This document shows positions 31,471-41,634 of a stretch of DNA of 64,000 nt, piece after piece. Positions within the stretch are counted from its first letter, which is position 1, and every line of letters starts with the position of its first letter. The DNA is taken from positions 82,837,043-82,901,042 of the forward strand of contig OY997588.1 of NCBI GenBank assembly GCA_963921825.1, given 5' to 3'. A model generated the notes under the pieces. It was not told the origin of the DNA and searched no databases. It was given only the letters and a program-made list of their open reading frames with translations. The stretch comes from Erodium maritimum (lineage: Eukaryota; Streptophyta; Magnoliopsida; Geraniales; Geraniaceae). A program made the translations under genes and the position numbers.

Positions 31471-33629
31471 GTAGGATCTATCAAACAATGCAAAACACAC
31501 TTAAGAGACTAACGGGTCAACACATTGCACAATCACACTTACCATCATACTTACCAACCACGTTCCATTGGTCCATCGATCACCTGATCGTACCCCTTTG
31601 GCACAACCAGTCATACTCGATCATCCATTCAATCATTCAAGCATTAGCTCTATCAATCAAGCATGCAATCAATCATACAATCGTTTAAGCACCCATTCTA
31701 TCAGTCGAGCATGCAATTTATCTGGTTTCGTTAGACCATTGATTTATCTTAAACTAAGCAAACAATGCATGTGAAGCAAACACAACTAATCCGAGGGCTC
31801 ATCACGGCCTCTCTACCAGTAAAGCAATTTCTCAAGTATTGAAAGCGAGTTAACTAGTTGTTCACATCCTAAGCATGCATACTAGACACGTCCGGTTATT
31901 AGTAATTGAAAGACATTTATTCTAGTTATTCGCATCCTATATGCAATTCTAGGACCTTTCCGATTTTATTAACCTAATAGGCATACTAGTATAGAAATAC
32001 TCGAGTAGTTAGGACTTTCCCTACCTCGATCGCTATCCAAACGCTTAGTCAACTCGAGTCGCCTAGTAGCCTCCTCCGCCGAGCTCGGAATCAATGTCTA
32101 ATATCACAAAGCAATCCGTGAATTAATGCTAATTCAAAAGCGGTTTAACGAGAAAATAACCGAAACTAACCCCCAATTGCTCAAATGGTCAAAATGGGCC
32201 CGGAATCGGGAAAACGTCCCTCGGGACACCGAAAATTTCCATTTTCATTTCTAGCATTCCCAATTAATTCACGCGTTCCAACGCACTTGACGGAATCAAT
32301 TTCCGAATTCTCACGAATTACAAACCCTAACTCCCTATTTCTCAATACACCCCAAAATAAATAAATAATAATAATAAAAAAACATCTTTGTTGGTAAAAG
32401 CTCCCGAGAACACAAGTGCTTCTAATTTTCTACTTTGGCTGGCATTTCGAACTACTGCCACCAAGTAAAAAAATAAACTTAATAGTAAAATTTGATTAAG
32501 TTTCCTAATCTAACCTGAGAACATTAAGCAACCTTCATAAATACACATGCCTTTGTTCCTAACACTATAATTACTCAAAAATTGATATTTTTCTCTGTTT
32601 CTCTAGTTGCACTACTAAAAGTTCTTGACCCCACAACCCAGCGCCACACAAGATCAAATCAAAAGGATCAAGCAAGCTTTGATTTTTTCCAGCATTAAAC
32701 GCACAGCAAAATAAGAGAGAGAAAGATCCATTTACTGTTGTGATCAATTGATCATGTTGCGATCAATCACTAAAATAAATAAATAAAAAAAAGGGAGAAG
32801 AAGGCTCACTTTCCCAGAGATGTAGCCTCTTCCTTCTGTACAGGGCAAGCTGCTGCGGCTTAACAGTAAGGGTTCCCTACTATTCCATCTATTTGTACCC
32901 AAAACAAGACACACTAAAAGAGCTTAAGTGAGGTTGAAAGGGCCTAGCTTATGGACCAAAATATTAGGCCCTTCTTTTTTTTCTTTTTTTTGACCAAATA
33001 TTACACGGGCAGTTGGTGCCAGTCGGAGCCGTTTCTGGCCCCTCCACGTCCCACTTTGACCCAGTTCTCTCTCATCGCCGGTATCTCTCTAATGCCCTTC
33101 TTTTCGCCTCGGGTCACCGCTCCTCCACCGCTATCGCCTCGTTTGTAGCAGCTCGCCAGAATCTTCTCCCCTTGGAACCACCTCTTGTCGGTCATCTTGG
33201 GTGTTGGCCCCCGACTTCTCCTGCCTTTTTTGGCTTCCCCTGGTTCCTCCGGCGTTGCGGTTCCTGCTTCTCGCTGCTCCGACGAGTTTCCCGATGATGG
33301 CGCTGCTTGAGTGCGGGCGTGCGTTTCTAGGCGGCCCGTGGGTCTGCTGTACGCGCTGTCCCGAGACGCATGCGTGTGGTCGCGTGGTCCCAAGGCCAAT
33401 GGATTTTAATTTCTGTGAGTCGGTTCTGGTTCTTGGGCCTTTGAGCCGGTTCTGTCCTTTGGCCCTTTGGGCCGGCCCTGTCTCTTGGCCTGATCTCTTT
33501 GTAGTTCTTCTTCCCAGCCTTTGTGCTGTTGTGTCTCTCTCTTCTGCTCATAGTGTAATTCTGTACGAGTTCATGATTGAGTGGAATAAAATTGTTATTT
33601 TTGCTGATCAAAAAAAAAAGTTAGGGCAT

Positions 33630-34464
33630 GCAATTGCTTGATCCTTTCTCTTCAATTCTTTGATTTCTGGTTCTGCTGTAACATTTTATCTCTTAGCAGC
33701 TTATCATAGGTTGCTTCTTTGTGGGGATTGTCTTTGAGTTGTGTTTTTTGGTTACTTGTATCCCAAGTCAAGTCCTATTGACACTTTCTTCTCTTGTACT
33801 TCTATTTGTGCTTGCTATTGTAATGGTGTTTCACCATCTCCTGTAGTTGGTAATCTCGGTCACTGGTCTGGCTTTTTTCATTTCAAAGAACAAATTTCTT
33901 AATACATGCATCGTTGATATGAAAAACAAGCGGCTAACTCATGGAATAACCATGTAAATACAAGAACTAAATAGACAATTTCAAAGCCAAGGTATTCGAC
34001 ACAAATTAGAAGCTTCCTACTCGTGGTTTATTCCGTGACCTTAAAGATATGTTACATGCTTCGTCATGTGGTTTGTCTTTTGGTTTTAAACAGATGTTAC
34101 AAGATTTATACTTCAAACTTTAAATACAAATTCAAGGCTTTAGGTTCTGATTTGTCTTTTGGAGCTTCTGGTATAAAAACTTATCATATCTAATATAAAT
34201 ATCTTATACTTATAGTCACTGAATGATTTAAATTATGATTTTTACTTGAATGACACGTTCAGAATATCGTTTAGAAGATAAATTAACATGATGAACACGC
34301 GACAAGATAAAACTTGAGTATCTGAATTGAGGTGCCGAACAATTCATACTAATAATGATACCAAAAAATATGTATTGACCTGACCTTTCATTCAAGCTTG
34401 AAAATGAAAATGAGAATGTAAGAACATGAGTACTGAGGTAACAAAGACTGATGAACAAGCAATA
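33630..34464. other. unassigned AT-rich spacer
   Basis: No coding or repeat signal recognised between the non-LTR element's target duplication and the gypsy LTR. Confidence 0.4.
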
Positions 34465-34890
34465 TGTCAAGGATTCAAAATGAGGAGACAATGTAAATGC
34501 TATTTGATTGAAATTGAAAGCAATAGGAATTATAGAGGGGACACCAAGGCTTGCTTCAAGCTTTGTGTCTTTCCTTGCTACAAAGCTCCTTAATTCTCTA
34601 CCAATACAGAACTACTTTACCTTTACATATATTACTCCTTCACCAAAAGAGATACCTGCTACTCTACTTGTCAAACCTGTGAGCCACCCTGTCCTTCGGT
34701 CATTTTTGGCTTGTCTTCTTCCCTGAGACGGTGAGCCTTACGGCCATGGATAATGACCTCTGCATAAGAGGCTTTGACTCTCGTTGAAACAGCTTGTCCT
34801 GGGCCTTCTTCTTCAGTTGGGGTTGGATCTTCAACAAATGGGCCTCGACTTCCTACTGGATCCGGTCCAAGTATAATCGCAGTCCTGACA
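34465..34890 (-). repeat. gypsy 3' LTR (encodes the pol C-terminus)
   Basis: 426 bp with TG/CA ends. The integrase-chromodomain frame runs through the purine tract into this LTR and stops at 34671, so about 220 bp of LTR is coding. The 5' LTR copy of the same stretch also stays largely open (39815-40033). Confidence 0.93.
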
Positions 34891-36248
34891 TTGCCTTCTT
34901 CTTCAACTGGACTTGACCTCAAGTCTGGGATTTGAAATTCAGGAAACTTGTTCCTGAAGGAACGAGCCTCTTCCCAGCGTGCATCTTCTATAGAGTCGGG
35001 ATCCCATTGAACCAAATACTCAGCAACTGCTTGTTTGTTCTTCTCAATAAACCTGAGCTTCAGAATCTTGACTGGTTCGGTCAAGAGTTGCCCATCCTTG
35101 CCGGTTTTCGGTAGCTGCGATACGAACTGGTGTTTCTTTCCCAATTTCTTCTTCAAGAGTGAGACATGGAACACATTGTGGATCTTTGAGGATTCAGGGA
35201 GTTTAAGTTTATAAGCCACTTTCCCGACCTTTGAGAGGATTTCATAAGGACCATAGTACCTAGCCGCCAATTTCATGTTCTTCCTTGGGGCTATGGATGC
35301 TTGTCTATACGGTTCAAGTCGTAAATAAACCCAATCTCCAGTTTGGAACTCTCTTTCCGAACGGTTTTTATCATCTTGCTTTTTCATCCTTTCTTGAGCC
35401 AAACTCAAATTTCTCTTGAGTAGCTTGGATATGGCTGTCTTGTTTCTAACAAATTCTTCTACAGCAGCCACTTGTGAATCCATATCAACCAAATTAAGGG
35501 ATCGAGGAGCATACCCATATACAACTTCAAAGGGAGTGAGACCGAGTGAGGTGTGGAAACTTGTATTGTACCAGAATTCCGCAAGACTAACCCATTTACT
35601 CCACACTTTAGGCTTCTGATGTACCATCGCCCTCAAGTAGTTCTCAAGGCATTGGTTTAGTCTCTCGGTTTGCCCATCTGTGTGTGGATGGTAAGCCGAG
35701 GACATCTTCAGTTGAGTCCCAATGGTTTGAAACAATTCCTTCCAAAAACAGCTTGTAAACACCTTGTCTCTATCCGAGACGATGGAGTCGGGAAGACCAT
35801 GGGGTTTGTAAATTTGGTTGATGAACACCTCTGCTATGGAAGAAGCCGAGAATGGGTGGTGAAGTGGAATAAAATGACCGTACTTCGAATATCTATCAAC
35901 AATCACCATAATGCATTCATACCCTGAAGATTTAGGTAACCCTTCAATAAAATCCATTGCTATATCTTTCCATGGACCCGCTGGAATTTGTAGGGGCTGT
36001 AGAAGTCCTGGGTAAGCCACATTCTTGATTTTGCATCTTTGGCACGTCTCGGAGCCTTTCACAAACTCCTTGACCTCTCTAATCATATCCGGCCACCAGA
36101 ACTGTAATTGGATCCTTTTCAGAGTAGCCCGTACCCCTGAATGACTTCCCAAGGCCAACGAGTGTAAGGCCTTAATGATATTTTCCTTAGCTTCCGTGCT
36201 CCTCCCCACATAAACCTTCCCCTCCATGTAGATGACACCATTCTTCAA
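34671..36248 (-). pseudogene. gypsy integrase and chromodomain
   Basis: A 525-codon frame. Residues about 29-73 are the HHCC zinc region (LHSLALGSHSGVRATLKRI ... CQRCK); the core has D in AMDFIEGLP, D in IVSDRDKVF and E in DGQTERLNQCLENYLR. A GPF/Y-type region (YYGPYEILSKVGKVAYKLKL) follows, and then a chromodomain near residues 400-445 (KNKQAVAEYLVQWDPDSIED, ARWEE). The chromodomain of such integrases steers insertion toward particular chromatin. The frame is intact to its stop in the LTR, but its upstream join to RNase H is broken. Confidence 0.93.
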
Positions 36249-36775
36249 GCTGTGATGAGGTATATTTTCTGGGTAATGGATAACTGTAGAATCACGCCTT
36301 CTGCTTCCAAGTCCCCAACATAATTGTCTGCTATCTCATTCATCCAAGTCGGAATTGCTATAGAAATCGCACCACACCTTTGGTTGTCACGACGAGACAA
36401 AGCGTCTGTTGCCCTGTTACTTGCACCCTTCTTGTACTCGATTGTGTAGTTCAATCCGAGAAGCTTGGCTAACCACTTTTGTTGGAAGGACGTGGTAAGT
36501 TTCTACTCCAATAGAAATTCCAGTGGCTGGTGATTTGTCTTGATCGTGAAACTGGTGCCTTGCAGGTAATGTCTCCAGTGTTTGGTAGCTATCACTACCG
36601 CGAGAAGCTCCTTCTCATAAGTCGACAACTTACAGTTCTTGGGGCCCAAGGCTTTACTAAGGTAAGCCAAAGGACGTTTGTTCTGCATCAAGACCGCTCT
36701 GATCCCTGTTTCACATGCGTCTGTTTCTATTGTGAAGGGAAGTTGGAAATTGGGTAATTGGAGAACTGGCGTAGT
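36245..36775 (-). pseudogene. gypsy RNase H, broken
   Basis: Pieces: 36691-36503 (MQNKRPLAYLSKALGPKN, STYEKELLAVVIATKHWRHY, then IKTNHQPLEFLLE and a stop) and 36454-36245 (YTIEYKKGASNRATDALSRR). In the family the second motif reads TDH; here it is TNH, which changes a catalytic aspartate to asparagine. The short stretch before 36691 is scrambled by stops. Confidence 0.88.
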
Positions 36776-37927
36776 TCATAAAAAGGCATCCTTCTTTAAG
36801 AGGTTGGTAAGAGGCCGAGCTATATTTCCATACCCTCTGATGAACTTTCTGTAATACCCCGTTAAGCCCAAAAACCCTCCCAGACTCTTGAGGTTAATCG
36901 GTTGAGGCCAATCCTGCATCGCCTCTATCTTCTTCGGGTCTGTAGCTACCCCTGCAGCCAAAATTATATGACCCATGTATTCTACTGAGTCTCTCCCAAA
37001 CGCACACTTCGACTTCTTGGCAAACAATGACTCATTTTTCATCTTTTGGAGCACGATCCGAAGGTGTTGCAAGTGTTCTTCCCAACTGTTGTTGTATATG
37101 AGTATCTCACCGAAGAACACTAGCACAAATTTCCTAGTGACTTCTTTAAACACCTCATTCATCAAGGCTTGAAACATCGTCGGAGCATTAGTGAGCCCGA
37201 ATGGCATCACTCTCCATTCGTAATGGCCACTGTGAGTCCTGAATGCAGTCTTTTCTTCCTCTCCTTCCTTGAGACAAATCTGATGATACCCTGATCTCAG
37301 ATCGATTTTAGAAAAGAATTTGCTCCCACTCAATTCATCAAGCAGTTCATCAATAGCTGGTATACGAAATTTATCCTTAATGGTGATATCATTGAGTTTG
37401 CGATAATCCACGCAAAACCGCCAGCCATCATCCTTCTTCTTCACCAAAATGACAGGGAAAGAGAAAGGGCTCGTGCTATCTCTGATAATGCCCAAATCCA
37501 GCATCTCTTTAACCATCTTCTCCACCACCCCTTTTTGAGTATGACTGAGCTTGTAGGGATGAATTGATGGAGGATTCGCACCCTGTACGAGAGAAATAGA
37601 ATGGTCCAAACGTCTCCTGGGTGGAAGGGACTTTGGTTCCTGGAACACCTCCTCAAAGTCCTCGAGAAGCTGTTGTAAGTCCGGCCTGGTGCTGGGTTGT
37701 TGGGTCTGTGGTTCTTCCCCCTGTATTTCTTCAATTCGAAAAAACTGACCTAGGAGTAGATCATCTCCTTGTTTTGCCTCCTCTGAAGGATAGTGAAGTT
37801 GACTAATCTGGGTCGTTGCACTGCCCCAGTCTCTTGGATCACTATGTCTACCCCATGTACCCTCACCGTGATTGTACGCCAGATGTAGTCGAAGGTCACG
37901 GGGTAACACATTCGAGCCAATCTGCAC
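36776..37927 (-). pseudogene. gypsy reverse transcriptase with mutated active site
   Basis: A 383-codon frame: [32 protein letters not shown] (motif A region), [12 protein letters not shown] (catalytic Asp), [13 protein letters not shown], then [14 protein letters not shown] where the family has F/Y-x-DD, then KKSKCAFG and GYYRKFI. Replacement of the Asp pair by Gly-Glu should abolish polymerisation. The frame ends at KKDAFL*, where the connection to RNase H would begin. Confidence 0.93.
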
Positions 37928-38480
37928 CCAAAATCACATTGCAATCTCCGAGGGGCATGACCGGAAATGTACCCTCGAAGATGAAACCAACAACAACACA
38001 AGTCACACGTGTATGAAAATTACAATGGAATTTCTTACCATTTGCAAGTCGAACCCTCTTGGTTTGGATGGTTTCGAATTTCAGTTGGAGAGTTTTCGCC
38101 GTGTGGGTATCGATGAATGACGACGTGGCTCCCGTATCAACCAGTATTGACATCAGTTGTGAGCAAATGACCCCCTCAATTCGCATCGTCTTGGCTCCGA
38201 TTGGGGGACCCATCAAATCTCCGATGGCGCAAACCCTCTCCTCGACTCCGTCGTCCTCATCATTTGGATCAATCATATCGGTTTTTATTGGGGGTCCTTG
38301 TTCCATGGAGACTTCCCCTTCATCCTCATCATCCGATTGGCTTAACATGTACAACTGGCCTCGATTCGGACAGACGAGTCGGTGTTCTTCAGTATACCTC
38401 GCCGGACAATTGAAGCAGAGACCCCATCGACGTCTGTCTCTTAAGTAGGCTGGGTTAGCTTTGGGCCAGGCTGTCTCTTG
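37896..38480 (-). pseudogene. gypsy zinc knuckle and aspartic protease
   Basis: A knuckle-like C-x2-C-x7-H-x3-C (CFNCPARYTEEHRLVC) lies near 38420-38370, followed by an acidic linker and the protease active site SILVDTGATSSFI at about 38145-38107. ILGADWL, the second conserved protease motif, lies near the end. The knuckle spacing differs from the usual C-x2-C-x4-H-x4-C. The protease would cleave the Gag-Pol polyprotein. Confidence 0.88.
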
Positions 38481-38483
38481 AGT

Positions 38484-39550
38484 CTATCTTGGGCTTCCAC
38501 CTATTGGGCCTCCACCTCTCTGACCTGGGCCGGGACCGAGCAGAACTGGGCCTTGGTTGTTGGGATTCCTAGCTCGGCCCACACCCACATAGGGCACAAT
38601 GGCCCATGATTGAGAGATTGTTGGAGCAGGCCCACGTCCTTGTCTCTGTTCTTCCAGACGGGCCAAACGCATTGCATGGTGGATGGATGTCGGCGACAAC
38701 ATGCGAACTCCGGCATGGAGGTGGCGTTTCAGGCCAGCAATAAAACAGGAGATGAAGTAAGCTTCAGTGAAATAAGGATAATCTGTGAGGACCATGGCCC
38801 TCAGTTCATCGAACTTGTCCTCATATTCTGCAACAGATCCGACTTGGACCAAGTGTTTGAACTCTTCTATTGAATCATCGTACCCCAACGTTTCGAATTT
38901 CCATGCTATGTCTCGACAGAGGTCCTCCCAGAGTATGTTCTGCCTCCCGATTTGGTACATCATGAACCAAGTTTCAGCTTTCCCAGAGAAGTGCAGAGAT
39001 GCCAGTTGCACCTTAAAATCATCGGGTATATGATAGAAGGCAAAGTGTCCCACTGCCTTTTGGATCCACGATCTCAGGTGCGATCCGTCGAATGGGGGAA
39101 AGGTAAGGTGGGAATATGTGGTTGTGGATGGTGTTGGTTGATATGAGCGGTGGTTGTTTCTGTGGGTATGGGATGTTCGTGGGAAGGTTGTCTCTGTGGA
39201 ACATAAGACGGGTAGTGTCGTACCGGAAAGGTGGTTTGTTGCCACGGGGAAACCGACTCTGGTGCAGATGGACCGATAATGTGAGGCAGATTGTGGAGGG
39301 GCCCCTTAAGACGGTCTCTGGTGTCGCCCAGGTGGTTTGCGGCGGTGTCTTGTGGAGGAGATTGAGGGTGGCCTCGGAGCTCGGCCAGGACTGCTTCGAC
39401 GGACGTCCGGAGATCTGATTGACTTTGGTGGAGGGCACCGATCCTGGCATTAACGCCCTGAAGGTTGGTTTTGAGTTGGTTCTGGACCCCTTCGATCCGA
39501 TCCGACATAGAGGCGTTGCTCTGTTCGGACGAGTCTTCAGAGGATGTCAT
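38484..39550 (-). pseudogene. gypsy gag, one frameshift
   Basis: Starts at the ATG at 39550, shortly after the PBS, with an N-terminal coiled region (MSDRIEGVQNQL). It shifts frame in the overlap 39245-39074 and continues with the retrotransposon gag core: SHLRSWIQKAVGHFAFYHIP, GKAETWFMMYQ, YEDKFDEL, YFISCFIAGLK. A Gly/Pro/Arg-rich tail follows. Gag packages element RNA. Confidence 0.9.
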
Positions 39551-39566
39551 GTTGCTGGAACGCTAT

Positions 39567-39578
39567 GCTCTGATACCA
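39567..39578 (-). other. gypsy primer-binding site (tRNA-iMet)
   Basis: TGGTATCAGAGC on the minus strand begins one base inside the 5' LTR, complementary to the initiator tRNA 3' end. Confidence 0.92.
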
Positions 39579-39579
39579 G

Positions 39580-40004
39580 TGTCAAGTATTCAAAATGGGG
39601 AGACAATGGAAATGCTATTTGATTGAAATTGAAAGCAATAGGAATTACAGAGGAGACACCAAGGCTTGCTTCAAGCCTTGTGTCTTTCCTTACTACAAGG
39701 CTCCTTAATTCTCTACCAATACAGAACTACTTTACCCTTACATATATTACTCCTTCACCAAAAGAGATACCTGCTACTCTTCTTGTCAAACCTGTGAGCC
39801 ACCTTGTCCTTCCGTCATCCTTGGCTCGTCTTCTTCCCTGAGACGGTGAGCAATGGGGTCATGGATAACACCTCTGCATAAGAGGCTTTGACTCTCGTTG
39901 AAACATCTTGTCCTGGGCCTTCTTCTTCAGTTGGGCTTGGGTCTTCAACAGATGAGCCTCGACTTCCTACTGGATCCGGTCCAAGTATAATCGCAATCCT
40001 GACA
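39580..40004 (-). repeat. gypsy 5' LTR
   Basis: 425 bp with TG/CA ends, aligned end to end with 34465-34890 but with many substitutions, so this insertion is older than the copia element at 6088. Confidence 0.93.
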
Positions 40005-40009
40005 AAATA

Positions 40010-40353
40010 TCCTCTGTATTTCTTATCTCTCAATATATGGAACGGTGAAGTCTTATTTATTGGTCTCCAGTATTAAAAATCTTTAATTAAGGGCTTGGAA
40101 TGTTGTGAGAATGCTGGCCATATGTTTTACAACCCAATTCACAATGTTCAAATGAAAATGATACCGCTTCAATATAAGAAGAAAATACATTTTATTCATT
40201 CGATAATTGAAGGCCATTTTCGTAGGGAACACGATTACATTTAGCGCATGTAATTAGCCTTTTGAACCCTTAAGTTGTCGCTTAAAGGACGCGTGAAGTC
40301 TCGTGAAGGTTTTTCGGATTAGTCACCCACAACCGTGCTCATGACACATGGAT
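40010..40353. other. spacer between the gypsy element and lectin pseudogene A
   Basis: AT-rich; its right part is probably the 3' UTR of the minus-strand lectin pseudogene. No other signal. Confidence 0.4.
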
Positions 40354-41634
40354 CTAAGCAATGGGAACAAAATCCACTATATAATCGTGGAAAAGAGTAT
40401 GAGTCCCCGTGTTAATCCCATCGTCCATTGTGGAAATCATTGCGGTCCCATCACCCAGAGAAATGTATTGGGTGTACGAGAATGGAACATCCCATAGCCT
40501 TTTCTGCGCCATCGCTTGGACCGTGGCTTTAGTCATCGGTGGCACTAACATCTCGTATGCTGCATGAATCAGAGCATCTGATTTCGCCTCTCTTATTCCC
40601 CAAGGGAAGTTCCCCGCGGTAGACCCTGTGATTTCTATCTGTCCGTTGACCTCATCTGGTACGGACTTGAAATGTAAACGTTAAACCCAGTCTTTAACGA
40701 TCCATTCATAGTGGAACTCCAGGTACGAGTCAGAGAATCTGCAACGTAAGATAGTTTGACTATCGCAGTCATATTCGTCTCAGTACCGTTGAAAAACTCT
40801 GCAGCACCCAAAACAATGAGGGTTGGAACTGTAACCCTGATGTCGGAGGCACGAATATCGGAATCTGTTAGTTTCACGCTGAGTGACGTGGCACGATTGA
40901 CGACTTCAAGGTGGGACATGGTAGTAATTGTAGCGTCTGCGGCGCTAAGAGCGATAATTTCGCCGTCGGGGGTGAAGGTATCGATGCTTTTGCAGTAATC
41001 GTTGTTCCCCAAACTCTTGAAAGCGAAGACATTTTCTTTTCCTCCGATCGGACTAGGAGAAAACAAGGTGTTTCGGTTGGTGACGTCGTTGTCTTTTGTG
41101 TCAGCTAGGACGTAGCTGGAAGTAGTCCGGGTCCAGAACTTGTCGTAGTAGTCGGACCTGACGGAGATGTTGCCGGCTCCAGAAGTGAAGACCTGATGTC
41201 CCACGGTCGGATCAACAAGATCGTCAGCTACGAACTGCAGATAGTTGGTTCCGGTCACCGGACGAGCACAAAGGTATTTACCTTCCATACCACCCTTAAA
41301 AGCGACATTCTGGGGGAAAATCACGAGCGAGCTCCAATCAATGATTGTGCACACATCATGCGAATCTTGATTGGGAGACTCCGAGGAAAGATACATGCAT
41401 GCATCCGTGTGTGTGTCGGGATTGTTTACGAGGGCCACATATTTCTTGACATTCACGTGCATGAACCGTACAACTTTGGGGTCGCCGCCCACAAACGTTG
41501 GTTCGAACAAAGTGCGGGCCAACTTGGTTTGGTCCTCCTCCGGTTCGTCGGCAGCGGCTAGAACCCTCGATTGAAGGGACCAAGTACTTGTTGTTGTAGC
41601 AGCTCCTGAGGTGGACGAGGGCCTGGTCGATTTC
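40354..41634 (-). pseudogene. amaranthin-type lectin with aerolysin-like domain, copy A (N-terminus missing)
   Basis: Three pieces: 41670-about 41575 (end of the first agglutinin repeat, DQALVHLRSCYNNKYLV), 41575-40635 (second agglutinin domain: ACTLFEP-like start, VRFMHVNVKKYVAL, DYYDKFW; then the start of an aerolysin-like domain from about 40880: LKLSYVADS-like strand and TWSSTMNGSLKTGFNV), and about 40665-40354 (remaining aerolysin part, FPWGIREAKSDA ... TATVQAMA-like region, ending VDFVPIA). Frame changes lie near 41575-41582 and 40665-40675. Known of the family: agglutinin beta-trefoils bind T-antigen-type glycans and the aerolysin-like domain may form pores; plant fusions are thought to be defensive. 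Broken at both joins and 5'-truncated at 41634 against gypsy-derived DNA. Confidence 0.85.

Larger units (their letters stand above)
27559..33005 (-). mobile_element. 5.4-kb solo LTR (gypsy type) with nested insertions
   Basis: TGTAAAGCCCAAATCCGG (27559) to CCAAATATTACA (33005) has TG/CA ends and a perfect 5-bp target duplication CGGGC (27554-27558, 33006-33010). Its left 300 bp correspond, inverted, to the 3' end of the gypsy LTR at 43494-46277: shared AAATCCGGTTT...CCGGACTC, CCGGCTA-TAC and GGGGTGAGCTT-CGCTCAGTAGG. So it is a minus-strand LTR of a related family. No internal region, PBS or coding sequence is present: a solo LTR left by LTR-LTR recombination. It holds a CACTA element and two tandem arrays, which explain part of its size. 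Confidence 0.88.
26732..33616 (+). mobile_element. non-LTR retroelement (about 1.4 kb) split by a 5.4-kb solo LTR
   Basis: The 13-bp direct repeat AAAGTTAGGGCAT occurs at 26719-26731 and, following the poly(A) at 33610-33618, at 33617-33629. The outer element comprises 26732-27558 plus 33011-33616. It has a 5' leader with AAAAACCCTAAGCC, a GC- and Pro/Ser-rich middle, and a 3' end GGAATAAAATTGTTATTTTTG followed by A(10). No ORF2 motif is present. Long open frames (26837-27520, 33201-33641) are compositional. It resembles the element at 4080-5194 in plan: LINE-like ends with no machinery. Mobility in trans by a LINE is inferred. Confidence 0.78.
34465..40004 (-). mobile_element. Ty3/gypsy chromovirus, full-length, defective (Reina-like)
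   Basis: LTRs of about 425 bp (34465-34890 and 39580-40004; TGTCAAG...TCCTGACA) bracket gag, protease, RT, RNase H, integrase and chromodomain in gypsy order on the minus strand. PBS TGGTATCAGAGC (39578-39567) and a purine tract GAAGAAGAAGGCAA (34904-34891) are present. Flanks CAATA and AAATA match at four of five bases. Size, short LTRs and the C-terminal chromodomain suggest the Reina lineage (inferred). The RT catalytic Asp pair is changed and several stops and shifts occur, so it cannot move by itself. Confidence 0.94.

Noticed and set aside
31034-31474. 146-codon repeat protein with 23-residue units
   Set aside because: It is only the 69-bp tandem array read in frame; 69 is a multiple of three and the units have hairpin rather than coding character.
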